From: Siderastrea radians
Lineage: Eukaryota > Cnidaria > Anthozoa > Scleractinia > Rhizangiidae
Length of the DNA: 64,000 nt
Direction of reading: 5' to 3'
NCBI GenBank assembly: GCA_964017195.1
Contig: OZ024896.1
Span: 32,083,807-32,147,806, forward strand
A program made the translations under genes and the position numbers. Shown here one piece after another: positions 51,201 to 57,779 of this stretch (position 1 is the first letter of the stretch; each line of letters begins with the position of its first letter). The notes beneath the pieces are model-generated. The model was not told where the DNA came from. It searched no databases and saw nothing but the letters and a program-made list of their open reading frames with translations.

Positions 51201-53349
51201 TGCTTTGCACTGAAAGTTTCATTTTGCGGTTCAGCCAGACTGACTTGATGTTGGACAAACCTTTGGAATACTGTTGATCATTGTGCATAAAGGATGAAAG
51301 TCGTCCAGTGATGACGACTTTCATCTCGGTGACTGGTCATTTACCTGTAAGTGTCTACATGATTCGGAGCTGAAATGTGTTCGCCCCAGGATGATTTAAA
51401 CCCGGTCTTCAGCACCGGGATGAAAAATTCATGTAAACACGATGCCTTTTCTCGTCCCGAGGTGAGACGACCTTTCTCTGAGCCTCACTACACTTTGCCG
51501 TCGCGATTTCATTTTCGCCCCGGGATGAAACTGTTTACCTTTCATCCCGGGGTGAACGAATAGGAATTCCATCCCGGGATGAACTCACTCCGGGATGAAA
51601 CTCATCCCAGCTCTCATGTAAACGCGGCGTTAGTTGGCCTTGATTAATTGTGTTCACGCTCTGTTTCAGGCCCCTTGGATAACACAGTCAACAAACAGCC
51701 GCAAAAAAGTGTCCGCCCTGTCGGTCGAACAATCTACGTCATTTCCGTTATCATGGCTGTCCTTATTGTGGCCTTCCTGTCAATCATTGTGTACCTCAAA
51801 GTACAGCACAGTAAGAGCGCACTTCCGCAAAGTGACCAAGCCTCGTCTGGTTCCATCTCTAAAAGCACCCAGAGTACACTGCAGCAGCCTAGCTTTGATT
51901 TGAAACAAAGCATCAGTGAAATCAAGTCTTGCGTGTTTAATCAGGTCAGTGTGTTTTTTACTGTACCTTGCTGTTATATCTTGTCCTGTGCGTTGTCTTT
52001 TTCCCAAACTGTGAAAACAATTGTTAATGCTTAACCCCCGAAGACTAGCTTTACCACAAGACACTAGCGTTTATTTGTATGGTCACACCATTTAAAGGAT
52101 TTCTTTCACAGCCTCAAAAAGTTTGTACAGCAAAATATATAGCACCACAAGAAGGTCCTGCTCAGTAGCTTTCATTTAAATGGCCGCAGTTTAGGATTCC
52201 ATTCACAGGCGTTGCGGCGTAACAAACAGCACAACAGAAACGTTCCCGCCCAGTATCTTCCATTTGAATGGCACACGTAATATTTCATCCACAGACGCAA
52301 AAGTTAGAACCATCTTGTATGGCTTAACAAACACAAACTGCAAAACAGAACGTAATGCTTAGTTGCTTTCATTTGGGTAATTGAATAGCCCCACCGTAAT
52401 GACGCACTTACCTCATTCATAAGATGACTTTGCTTTTACAAAATTTTGATGTTATGTGTGTTATTTGTTTCTTTAACAGAACCACGCGGACGTGAGCCAG
52501 GGCAAAGTGAAGTTTCTTGAGGCGCTGGGTGAAGGTATTTTCACGAAAGTATGCAGAGGGGCGCTGATTAAACTCGACTCCGAGATGTCAGACGTGGAAA
52601 TTGCCATCAAACGGCTCAAAAACGACGTCCCTCCTGCTGCGATAGAAAACTTTAGAAGGGAGACTTCGATCCTCGCCAGTTTGCAGGACATCAATATCTT
52701 AAGTCTTATTGGCGTGTCAGCCGGGGAGGAGCCTCGTTTCATGGTGTTTGAGTACTACACTGATGTTGACCTGTATCGATTCTTAGTGGATAACGCGTCC
52801 AAGTTGTCCGGGTTGATCCCGTGTGATATCTCTGAATATGACATTTTATTGGACTTCTCGTTGCAAATCGCCTCTGGAATGGACTTCCTTGTGGAACACA
52901 ACTTCGTGCATCGCGATCTAGCAGCCCGAAACTGTTACGTTACCGAGGGCAACATCGTGAAAATCTCAAATCTTGGGATCGGGAGCTATAAGTACCCTGG
53001 GGACTACTCATGGGTGCATGGCAGCGCTCTACTTCCGGTGCGATGGATGGCACCGGAAGCGCTCAACACATTGCAGTTTTTCCACCGGACCGATGTCTGG
53101 TCGTACGGGGTATTACTGTGGGAACTTTATACCCACGGGTCCCAGCCATACGCCGGATTCACCAACCAAGAAGCGATTGAACAGATACGGAATCTGGAGG
53201 TACTGTCTTGCCCCGATAATTGTCCCGCCCGGATGTATGGATTAATGCGGGAATGTTGGGAAGAAATCCCCTCGGATAGACCCCCGTTCTCCGAGATTTG
53301 CTCCCGGTTGCGTGAATGGGCTGGTGACTCTATCGCGGAGAGCCATTAG
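27584..53349 (+). CDS. ROR: ROR-family receptor tyrosine (pseudo)kinase with two Frizzled CRDs, whole gene
   Basis: Twelve exons join in phase: 27584-27644, 28143-28206, 42863-43266, 44049-44363, 47123-47146, 47388-47415, 47710-47877, 48391-48635, 49930-49986, 50930-51139, 51670-51944 and 52480-53349 (2,721 nt, 906 residues). All introns are GT-AG. Approximate residues: signal peptide 1-21, basic linker 22-41, CRD1 42-176, Ig 177-281, linker 282-298, CRD2 299-436, linker 437-455, kringle 456-525, TM 546-570, kinase 618-906. ROR receptors bind Wnts through the CRD and act in non-canonical Wnt signalling at the plasma membrane. Kringle plus CRD plus Ig plus this kinase type is diagnostic of ROR. 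The oddities are an extra CRD before the Ig domain, Asn in place of the DLG Asp, and no C-terminal tail. Micro-exon choice is the least certain part. Confidence 0.9.
28143..28206 (+). CDS. ROR: ROR-like exon 2: basic linker
   Basis: The acceptor is ttttgacag and the donor is gtgagt. It encodes a short Arg/Lys/Ser-rich segment (AARKYSRKGSRSRNRGRYSK) right after the signal peptide. Entry phase 1 and exit phase 2 fit the neighbours exactly. The basic stretch could bind heparan sulfate or be a proprotein convertase target; that is inference. Confidence 0.75.
30940..31500. repeat. Degenerate tandem repeat, about 120-150 bp
   Basis: The motif 'tttttagaataacaa..aagtaa..ccaaaagtact' recurs near 31,150, 31,275 and 31,428, with 'gtgaaaagactt' blocks between. 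Unit length is variable. Confidence 0.65.
31920..32310 (-). repeat. 106-bp repeat family, antisense block
   Basis: About three to four degenerate copies with ggatttcatccacag and caaaagttagaac cores lie on the minus strand relative to the array monomer. Confidence 0.8.
32380..32745. repeat. Direct repeat, two copies of about 205 bp
   Basis: The copies begin near 32,380 and 32,586. Both contain aactgaactgggcacgcaa, gaccaaaatc(c/t)cgcaaacg and gtagaaatttgttct. A third diverged relative lies at 31,650-31,755. Confidence 0.75.
33800..34275 (-). repeat. 106-bp repeat family, antisense tandem block
   Basis: About four copies; actgctcagtag recurs at 33,855 and 33,961, exactly 106 bp apart. Confidence 0.9.
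35340..35870 (-). repeat. 106-bp repeat family, antisense tandem block
   Basis: About five copies, the central ones well preserved (catccacagactcaaaagtt, taccaccttgtacagcat-like cores). Confidence 0.9.
36313..36667. mobile_element. Inverted-repeat MITE
   Basis: Ends of about 50 bp (left aaagtgatgctacgatcaaa; right, inverted, ttttgatcggagtaccactt) include the shared block cttcggatttcgaaact. The interior has no coding content. Confidence 0.8.
39195..39246. repeat. (TAA)n microsatellite
   Basis: About 17 uninterrupted trinucleotides. It causes an artificial polyisoleucine in the open frame that spans it. Confidence 0.98.
39337..39480. mobile_element. Short inverted-repeat MITE
   Basis: The left end is ataaaggttgctttgg and the right end ccaaagtaacctttat. 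The arms are packed with 'gcattggg/gcaattgg' variants. Confidence 0.7.
40244..41572. mobile_element. Mutator-like element, non-autonomous (about 1.3 kb)
   Basis: The termini aacctgcgatcaggctc and, inverted, ggcctgatcgcaggtta are flanked by the 10-bp direct repeat ctggggggct at 40,234-40,243 and 41,573-41,582. A second inverted pair (aggctctattttcgtttcgc and its complement) lies inside the left end at 40,254-40,321. No transposase motif is visible; the 126-codon plus frame at 41,148-41,528 is unconvincing. TIRs are short for a MULE, so the superfamily is provisional. Confidence 0.75.
41690..41840. mobile_element. TTAA-type MITE fragment
   Basis: The blocks actagttgggagaatttgat, ggtgatcatttcctatattc and cttggggcttcaaggggtaa match the right two-thirds of the element at 48,755-49,125. 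Confidence 0.7.
42355..42790. repeat. 28-bp GC-rich minisatellite
   Basis: The unit is roughly 'cgcgcttggcaccggttacgtgttttcc'-like; starts at 42,466, 42,494, 42,522 and 42,550 are exactly 28 bp apart, and there are about 15 copies with substitutions. It ends about 70 bp before the CRD1 acceptor. A related short stretch occurs at 48,025-48,070. Confidence 0.92.
42863..43266 (+). CDS. ROR: ROR-like exon 3: Frizzled cysteine-rich domain 1
   Basis: A single 404-nt exon encodes a whole CRD with ten cysteines in Frizzled order, including the motifs LCNYAFPPC, FCRDDC and LLPNCSSMP, which resemble those of the single CRD in vertebrate RORs. Acceptor ttttcgtttccag, donor gtgggt, phases 2 in and 1 out. 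In known RORs the CRD lies after the Ig domain, so this N-terminal CRD is extra. It lacks the internal intron that splits CRD2. Confidence 0.9.
43370..43995 (-). repeat. 106-bp repeat family, antisense block in intron 3
   Basis: Five to six degenerate copies fill most of the 782-bp intron between CRD1 and the Ig exon (ggatttcatccacag recurs near 43,490, 43,590 and 43,705). Confidence 0.85.
44049..44363 (+). CDS. ROR: ROR-like exon 4: immunoglobulin domain
   Basis: The exon encodes an I-set type Ig: first cysteine in IFKCRLS, tryptophan in VTWYKDG, the ROR-like GSRLRIRRAKVKDAG block, and second cysteine in FQCVVKG. It has a possible N-glycosylation site (NVT). Acceptor tcccgtccacag, donor a|gtatgt, phase 1 on both sides. 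In known RORs this is the most N-terminal domain; here it lies between two CRDs. Confidence 0.9.
44383..44570. mobile_element. TTAA-type MITE remnant next to the exon 4 donor
   Basis: It begins 19 bp after the splice donor with ttaaccatttaatccccaat and contains caaacatacaggtcacgaga and aagaaatgtatggagaatag, matching the family copy at 4,978. The right end is decayed. Confidence 0.65.
44607..44972 (+). mobile_element. MITE family C, copy in + orientation
   Basis: It starts gggcgcgttcttttgggact and ends with the inverse agtcccaaaacaatgcac. The body is rich in 'attccg' motifs. It is paired head-to-head with the copy at 45,088-45,461. Confidence 0.85.
45088..45461 (-). mobile_element. MITE family C, copy in - orientation
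   Basis: This is the reverse complement of the neighbouring element at 44,607-44,972 along its length (for example tcattctgctatcgggagca and aaaatttcccaaaagaacac), ending atagtcccaaaagaacgcac. Confidence 0.85.
45512..45526 (+). CDS. ROR: Possible 15-nt alternative micro-exon
   Basis: Between ttaaatcag and gtaaga lie 15 bases (gagtaccctcccaag) that would add five residues without changing phase 1. The surrounding 60 bp is a diverged duplicate of the micro-exon region at 47,095-47,150, in which the original acceptor AG has become CG. Whether it is still spliced is unknown. Confidence 0.3.
45540..45810. repeat. Pyrimidine (C)-rich low-complexity tract
   Basis: A G-run (ggggggg at about 45,562) is followed by tcccgcttcccg-type C-rich repeats with runs of 9-10 cytosines. 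The long frame across it is compositional. Confidence 0.85.
46106..46300. mobile_element. TTAA-type MITE (piggyBac-like ends)
   Basis: The element runs from ccctttaagacttg to ggcttaaaggg, with TTAA on the right and the related TAAC on the left. It shares tctccatacatttcttatgg with family members. Confidence 0.75.
46401..46527. repeat. Perfect 40-bp inverted repeat (fold-back element)
   Basis: The arms 46,401-46,440 and 46,488-46,527 are exact reverse complements (agtccctttctggatagtcg at the outer end) around a 47-bp GC-rich loop. Flanking ctagcag-like sequence on both sides may be a target duplication. Confidence 0.93.
46775..47093. mobile_element. hAT-type MITE upstream of a micro-exon acceptor
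   Basis: The termini tagggctgcaacgatac and, inverted, gtatcgttgcagcccta are the common hAT (Charlie-like) ends. They are flanked by an 8-bp target duplication, tctaagcg/tctaagca, at 46,767-46,774 and 47,094-47,101. The element is 319 bp and non-coding. Its right end is 29 bp from the exon at 47,123. Confidence 0.9.
47123..47146 (+). CDS. ROR: ROR-like micro-exon 5 (24 nt)
   Basis: Between ttttttccacag and gtaatt lie 24 bases encoding (I/V)KSEELTE, phase 1 in and out. It is supported by strong splice sites, a preserved frame and a duplicated relative at about 45,500. Because its length is a multiple of three, it could be skipped or alternative. Confidence 0.6.
47388..47415 (+). CDS. ROR: ROR-like micro-exon 6 (28 nt)
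   Basis: Acceptor ctctcgttgcag, donor g|gtaagt. It encodes DPPLTFGTEG and changes phase from 1 to 2, which the CRD2 exon requires. That makes it obligatory in this model. Confidence 0.7.
47710..47877 (+). CDS. ROR: ROR-like exon 7: Frizzled CRD 2, first half
   Basis: Acceptor tcttgttttcag, donor gtatat, phase 2 to 2. It encodes GLCELYRGQACAEFL, the equivalent of the vertebrate ROR CRD start with its first two cysteines, then an amphipathic helix region ending RAFQMSE. An NKS sequon is present. Confidence 0.88.
48391..48635 (+). CDS. ROR: ROR-like exon 8: Frizzled CRD 2, second half
   Basis: Acceptor tttgattttcag, donor gtaagt, phase 2 to 1. It carries the remaining eight cysteines, with MCFHIFPTC, LCREDC and ILPNCSSLP, and ends SLGIPG. 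By its place before the kringle this is the orthologous ROR CRD; it is about as close to CRD1 as expected of an ancient duplicate. Confidence 0.9.
48755..49125. mobile_element. TTAA-type MITE (piggyBac-like ends) in intron 8
   Basis: The element runs from ccctttaagccccaat to gggctttaaggg, with perfect TTAA on both sides (48,751-48,754 and 49,126-49,129). It is interrupted by a smaller nested MITE. Confidence 0.9.
48884..49042. mobile_element. Nested 159-bp MITE with 8-bp target duplication
   Basis: A 27-bp near-perfect TIR (ttgtccaatactccgacaaa, inverted at the right end) is flanked by gtattctc at 48,876-48,883 and 49,043-49,050. An 8-bp duplication suits the hAT superfamily. It splits the older TTAA MITE around it. 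Confidence 0.9.
49930..49986 (+). CDS. ROR: ROR-like exon 9: linker
   Basis: Acceptor ttatcctttag, donor gttagt, phase 1 to 1. It encodes a short Pro/Gly-containing linker (LNTPMPTGSLVFPRAEVQ) joining CRD2 to the kringle. A 57-nt cassette with symmetrical phase could be alternative. Confidence 0.7.
50075..50279. mobile_element. TTAA MITE containing a 106-bp monomer, copy 2
   Basis: TTAA flanks (50,071-50,074 and 50,280-50,283) enclose ends ccttttactcccaagagtgc and gactctgggattgaaaggg. The interior tttcatttgaatggtcacac and aggatttcatccacaggctg are the antisense 106-bp monomer. In reverse it aligns end to end with 22,239-22,450. Confidence 0.9.
50617..50863. mobile_element. Palindromic MITE with 8-bp target duplication
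   Basis: The termini gtagcctgcgtagcaagcgt and, inverted, acgcttgctacgcaggcta are flanked by ggacttac at 50,609-50,616 and 50,864-50,871. The ends resemble those of the Mutator-like element at 2,067 (agcctgcg). It lies 66 bp upstream of the kringle exon. Confidence 0.9.
50930..51139 (+). CDS. ROR: ROR-like exon 10: kringle domain
   Basis: Acceptor tttaactgcag, donor g|gtatgt, phase 1 to 1. It encodes HTCYNNTGETYAGRVNVSKS, then GRPCRPW, HNFCRN, MPWCHAG, EDCDIKKC: six cysteines in kringle order. The middle of the domain, between CRPW and NFCRN, is about 15-20 residues shorter than in vertebrate ROR kringles. An N-glycosylation sequon (NNT) is present. Confidence 0.9.
51310..51632. repeat. Dispersed element with 'catcccgggatgaa' palindromes
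   Basis: Self-complementary ccgggatgaa/ttcatcccgg blocks recur about seven times, ending tctcatgtaaacgcggcg. Related fragments occur at 24,630-24,900. Confidence 0.65.
51670..51944 (+). CDS. ROR: ROR-like exon 11: juxtamembrane and transmembrane segment
   Basis: Acceptor ctctgtttcag, donor gtcagt, phase 1 to 0. It encodes an extracellular stem, a 24-residue hydrophobic helix (VISVIMAVLIVAFLSIIVYL) preceded by Arg and followed by a Lys-containing stop-transfer, then a Ser/Gln-rich cytoplasmic juxtamembrane stretch of about 45 residues. Confidence 0.9.
52050..52380 (-). repeat. 106-bp repeat family, antisense block in intron 11
   Basis: About three degenerate copies (tcagtagctttcatttaaat, atttcatccacagacgcaaa) directly precede the kinase exon. 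Confidence 0.8.
52480..53349 (+). CDS. ROR: ROR-like exon 12: tyrosine kinase domain, DLG changed to NLG
   Basis: A single exon from a phase-0 acceptor (tttctttaacag) to TAG encodes 289 residues. Motifs: LGEGIFTKV glycine loop with the third Gly replaced by Thr; IAIKRL lysine (residue 661); helix C Glu in RRETSIL (678); HRDLAARNC (761-769); SNLG where RORs have SDLG (Asn 781, codon AAT at 52,969-52,971); YPGDYSWV where vertebrate RORs have YxxDYY; LLPVRWMAPEA and PYAGFTNQEAIE, both ROR-like. The protein stops 12 residues after the kinase fold, lacking the Ser/Thr/Pro-rich tail. Loss of the DLG aspartate predicts weak or no phosphotransfer. Confidence 0.95.
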   Translation, partial: NHADVSQGKVKFLEALGEGIFTKVCRGALIKLDSEMSDVEIAIKRLKNDVPPAAIENFRRETSILASLQDINILSLIGVSAGEEPRFMVFEYYTDVDLYRFLVDNASKLSGLIPCDISEYDILLDFSLQIASGMDFLVEHNFVHRDLAARNCYVTEGNIVKISNLGIGSYKYPGDYSWVHGSALLPVRWMAPEALNTLQFFHRTDVWSYGVLLWELYTHGSQPYAGFTNQEAIEQIRNLEVLSCPDNCPARMYGLMRECWEEIPSDRPPFSEICSRLREWAGDSIAESH

Positions 53350-55250
53350 TGATCGAAAAACTCTCAGTCCATAAAGTAGTGGAGAAAGGTAATCCAACAC
53401 AACCTCCATGATTAGCGAGGCAGGCGTCGCTGGCGATTGTATAAAGAGGATTGCTTAGGGATTGTTACCGAAGAAATCATTTAAGCTCTCGTTACACTGT
53501 AAGCAACATAGAGAGCCTTGTATTTAAAGATCTCCTCCCATGCAAAGAGAGAAAAATGGGAAAAGGTAAACACATAAACCCACACGAATACAATACACCG
53601 GAAAAATCCCAAGAAAATGCTTGATCGTGTTTCTGAAGAAGGTAACTTTGAAAGAGCTGCATCGTAGAAATCGTGATAGAGAATTCAGTATTTACCAAAG
53701 AGAAAATATTCAAGTTTGCACGGAATTTATTAGTCTTATTTTAAACCCTTCCGCTTCTGTAAGTCAAATTTTAGTCTTCTGTGTGATAGCTTTTCAATCT
53801 GTGAATGACGTGACGTCATTCCGATTACAGCTATCAATCAATACTTTCCCGTGGTGCTGTTTGTCACTCTGTATAAAGCAGTTCCAACTTTTAAGTCTGT
53901 GGATGAAATCCGCCCTAAAGTGTGACCATTCAAATGAAATCTCTTCAGCACTACTGACTTTCTTTTTTGCGCAGTCTCTTCGTTAACATTTTACAAAACG
54001 AAAATTTGAGAATTTTTGTTTTGACTTTTTCACTTGAATATTCTTAGGAGTGAAGTGGTTCAAGATAAAGGATCGACAAAAACTAGTGTGCAAACAGTCA
54101 CTGTGAATAACCATTTATCAGGGAAAATAGCAAATGCTTCAGCTTATTTTCCAAGAAATATTTATTTAAACTCTTGTAAACACAAGGTCAACCTTGGTCG
54201 AGGTGCATTTTATTTTAACTTAAATACAAAAATTCTTGTATATGCCAATTTTGTAGGTGGAGCTCGAAAAGACTGCGAGGGTCGATCTTTTCTCTTTTGT
54301 GTCGTCCACCGAGAAGAGAGGAACTCGTGGAAAGAAACGCGTGCGAGAAAAATGACCTCGCGTTGAAATATCACGAATTTATTTCCTCGCGCGCGTTTTT
54401 GTTTCTTTCTTGATGATGCGAAACAGAAAAGATGGACCGCATACAATCTAGAGTTTTAGCAGTGTATATATTTGTTTCAAGACATTGCCACTCGAGAAGA
54501 AGTAGTCTTGAATAAAGTTAGGTCATTATAAGTGGTATCAATATACCCTAACGCATCAAATCCAGCATGAAAACGTGATAAAATATTAACAATAACAATG
54601 CATGGTTTTTTAGATTTGTCCGTTTTTGGTTTGTGTGGAAGGTATGAACGGAGGATAATTCGCCCAAATGCAAACTGGCCAAAAAGAGTCTTGTGGTGAG
54701 CAAGTTTGCAATTGGGCGATTTGACCGTTTGTCGATGGTATGAACTATTGTAGTTATCGTGTAACAACGTATCATTGTTGTATTATATTGCTGTATTTAA
54801 TTTCAAGTAAAGTTCACTTGTTCAAAGCTTTCATTTAACGATGTTCTGTCCCTTAATTGTAAGGTGTAGAAAACAAACCAATAGTCTGCTCTCGGCTAGC
54901 CCCGCCTTCAGATTTTTCTTGCCCCTATACCCCACTGAAGATCCCTCTCACGGGCTAACATACCAGCCGTTTTCGGATTCACACACTGGTTACGCGGATC
55001 CTTAGAGAGCTTTGATTTTCAGGAATTGAGGCAAATCTAGTTGGTATGGCCTTTTCTCCACTGAAAATGGTAGCTTTTGCGGGGAGCGAAGTTTCCGTGG
55101 ACCACTTCCTGAAAAAGTAACCGAACCTTCTTACTTGATGCCCAATAGACGTACTGGGACCACATTTGAGTGTTAACTAAGTAAAAGGGTTCGCTCCTGG
55201 GAGGTTAAAAACCGTAGCGCTGTTTGTATGTGCGTAGTTGGGACCACTGC
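53350..55250. other. 3' flank of the receptor gene
   Basis: A degenerate sense copy of the 106-bp repeat lies at about 53,830-53,950. Candidate poly(A) signal aataaa occurs at 54,511, about 1.16 kb after the stop; I saw none closer that is convincing. The 110-codon frame at 54,034-54,366 has no recognisable domain. Confidence 0.5.
53830..53950 (+). repeat. 106-bp repeat family, degenerate sense copy
   Basis: It contains cccgtggtgctgtttgt, ttaagtctgtggatgaaatc and gtgaccattcaaatgaaatc. Confidence 0.8.
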
Positions 55251-56030
55251 TGAGTAATAGTAATAACTTTATTTATGTGTCAAGAAACGTTAGCATGTGT
55301 GCTAATTGATGACACAAAGTAATTAAAGTAACTAAGTAATTAAATACAAAACATAAGTGTGCATCCAATAATATAATAACATCAGAAAATTGCTAATAAT
55401 AATATTCTAATAATATTCTATTGAAATGCTATGTCTATGATCTACAGAGAGAACAGTCAGATCCACATTCGTTACTTACTAAGGTTGAGAGATCCTTCTG
55501 CCGTATTAGCTTCTTAAAATGATTCAAGTTTGTTACATTTCTTATATCTCTAGGTAGGCGGCGCCATACGTTACCGTATTGAAGCGGGGTGTAACAAAAT
55601 CAGAATTCCTCAGGCTGTACTGGTTCCTTTGTTGGTGAAAAAGATCTGATATGTATGTAGGCCAAATGCCGTGCTTGACTTTGAACATAAGAGTAGCTAC
55701 GTCCTGAAGCCTACGATTATATAAAACTGGTAACTTGGCTTTGCTTAGGAGCTCATCGTGAGAACTACAGTTGTCTTTAAAAACTGCCCTTTGCCCCCTT
55801 TCCTGTAATCTCTCAAGTTTACGTTTGTCCGAAGACCTAATAAAATGCCAAACTAGAGAGCAATATGTTAAGAGTGGTAGAATACTAGTCTTAAATATAT
55901 GTTACTTAGCCTTTTCAGGAATTAAATTCTTCAATCTAAGGAGAACACCATTTTTTTGGCTGGATTTTACACTAATAAATTTTACGTGTTCACTGAAAGA
56001 AAGTTGGTGATCTATATTAACTCGTAAAAG

Positions 56031-56428
56031 TTTAAAGGAGCACAGTCATGAAGATTTCGCAGATTTCTGGTCAAAACTGTACTAAAATTATCGGTAGCTA
56101 ACTTTATCCATGCCCAACATTGTGTTTGAACATTTAGAGGAACATATTGACTTTTAAAATTTCATTGAGAGAAAACAAACCATGACCATTTAATATCGAT
56201 TTAATGTCAACACGCTGAAAGAATTTGAAAAGTTTAGCCTAATTTTTTCAAATTGCAATCCATTTCCATCCGTGCCATCCGTAGCAACAGACGACAGAAA
56301 ATAGTTTCAGTGAAGTAATATAGTCTTTGGTAACAAAACTAGACCATTATTTGTGGGCGTTCATTGATGTGAGGACATATTTTTGATTATTAAAGTGAAC
56401 TAAAATAGCGTGACTATGCCCCTTTAAG
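56031..56428. mobile_element. MITE family B inserted in the LINE
   Basis: The ends ttaaaggagcacagtcatg and, inverted, cgtgactatgcccctttaa match the copies at 15,209 and 58,730. The shared interior block is attgcaatccatttccatcc. Confidence 0.85.
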
Positions 56429-56690
56429 CAATGTTGTTTGATCAATTTCTTCGTTGTCAACCTTGAGACAGATCTTTGAGATGACTTTCCCTCTGTTCCT
56501 GATGACCATGGCTTGGAACGTTTCCTTGTTGGCTAATGGGAAATTGTCAGAATACCAGTTAGCTGCAACCTGCGTCTTGATCGTTTAATGTTGTTTCCAC
56601 CTCGCTAGTCTGGGCTCCTGATGAATACAACTGATGATCATCAGCGTACACGGATAACTGGCAATTGTTGATAGAGAAGAACAAGTCGTT

Positions 56691-57041
56691 CTAGAAAATA
56701 TTCCAAAGAAGTGGTCCAAAACAGAACCCTTGGGGCCATCCCTTTCTAATATTTTGCCATCTGCTTGTGATGGTGCCGAGTTTCACTCTTCCTTGGCGCT
56801 CTTCAAAGTAAGATCTTAATAGAGTTAGTGAGTCTTCAGAGAAGTAATAAGCTTTTAGTTTTCGGATCATTAGCGCTGGAAGGAGCGAATCAAATGCCTT
56901 GCTGGTGTCAGTCGAGATAATTCCCACTATTTGTCCATGATCCAAAGCTGATTTCCAGTCTTGAATTAGCTTCAGCAACTCCGTTTCACAACTGTGACTT
57001 TTTCTGTAGGCTGACATGTTGGTAGAAAGATGAGGATCCAT
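56691..57041 (-). pseudogene. Reverse transcriptase fragment
   Basis: A 116-codon open piece of the LINE holds RT motif A (DTSKAFDSL) and motif B-like PQGFCFGPLLWNIF. The usual GVPQGS has become GWPQGF. The YADD catalytic motif follows in another frame about 50 bp on. Confidence 0.85.
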
Positions 57042-57110
57042 CTTCTCTGCTATTTGGTGACTGAGTCTCTGTTAAAGACTTTATTAACTGTATTGAGAAC
57101 TGCTATTAGT

Positions 57111-57707
57111 CTATAGTTCTTTTTCTCTGTTTCTTTCATCTCTTTTCTGAACAGGAATCCATTCTCCTCTTTTCCGACTGTTTAGGTATTCCCCCGAGTT
57201 TATAGCCAAGTTGAAGATGTTGGTTAGCGAGGGGGCTACGTCTTCTGCAGCCAGTTTTAATATTTTCGGTGGTATCATGTCCCAACCCATCGATTTAGTG
57301 GGATTCAGACTTTCCAGTGCCTTCGTATTTTCTGTCTTGGTGATGTTGGAAAAGGAGAATTGCTCAGTGTTTGTGTAGTTATTGGTGATGTTAATGACAC
57401 TAGAGTGGTTGCTGAAATCGTTTTCTGTGAGTAAAATGGTGTTACTCCCTCCGATGTCGTCAGCCGAGGCAGAAAAATATTTTGATAGCTCCTCCGCAAC
57501 GACGTTCTGATCTTTTTCTATTTCACCGTTGATTTCTATTTTGATGATGTCTCTTTCAGCCGATCCTTTCTTACTTCCCAAGAAAGGTTTGAACGACTTA
57601 AAAAAGTCGCTCGTCTTAGAGTTCAGTTCCTGGGTTCTTTTTTCCCAGAACGCCTTTATTGCTATGCGTCGTTCCTTGGTCGCTTCATTTCTGGTTTTTC
57701 TCTTCAA
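57111..57707 (-). pseudogene. LINE pre-RT region fragment
   Basis: A 198-codon open piece lies immediately upstream of the RT fragment in the same element. The conserved stretch around residues 140-160 (GWDMIPPKILKLAAEDVAPS) is the RT lead-in of coral-type LINEs. Confidence 0.8.
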
Positions 57708-57779
57708 TTCCCAGTTTTCGGGGTTCTCTCCTTTGCAAACTTTTTAACAGCTTTTCTTTTTAGCAATGTTTACTTAAGA

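Larger units (their letters stand above)
55255..57770 (-). mobile_element. Non-LTR retrotransposon (LINE), 5'-truncated and decayed
   Basis: On the minus strand the order is a pre-RT segment (57,707-57,111, with LNPTKSMGWDMIPPKILK), RT motifs (residues TSKAFDSL, then WPQGFCFGPLLW, 57,041-56,691), YADDHQLY near 56,650-56,630, then KLERLQERGQRAVF and LYNRRLQDVATLMFKVKHG down to about 55,500, and a 3' end at an ATTA-rich tail. The endonuclease and ORF1 are missing. Frameshifts break the frame, and a MITE (56,031-56,428) splits the C-terminal part. The style is CR1/Jockey-like, clade not resolved. Confidence 0.9.

Noticed and set aside
27584..53349. MuSK rather than ROR identity
   Set aside because: MuSK has several Ig domains and typically no kringle. 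The kinase stretches LLPVRWM and FTNQEAIE, plus the kringle, favour ROR.
54034..54366. Possible cytoplasmic tail exon of the receptor downstream of the kinase
   Set aside because: The kinase exon ends in a clear stop with no donor before it that I could see, and the peptide does not resemble a ROR tail.
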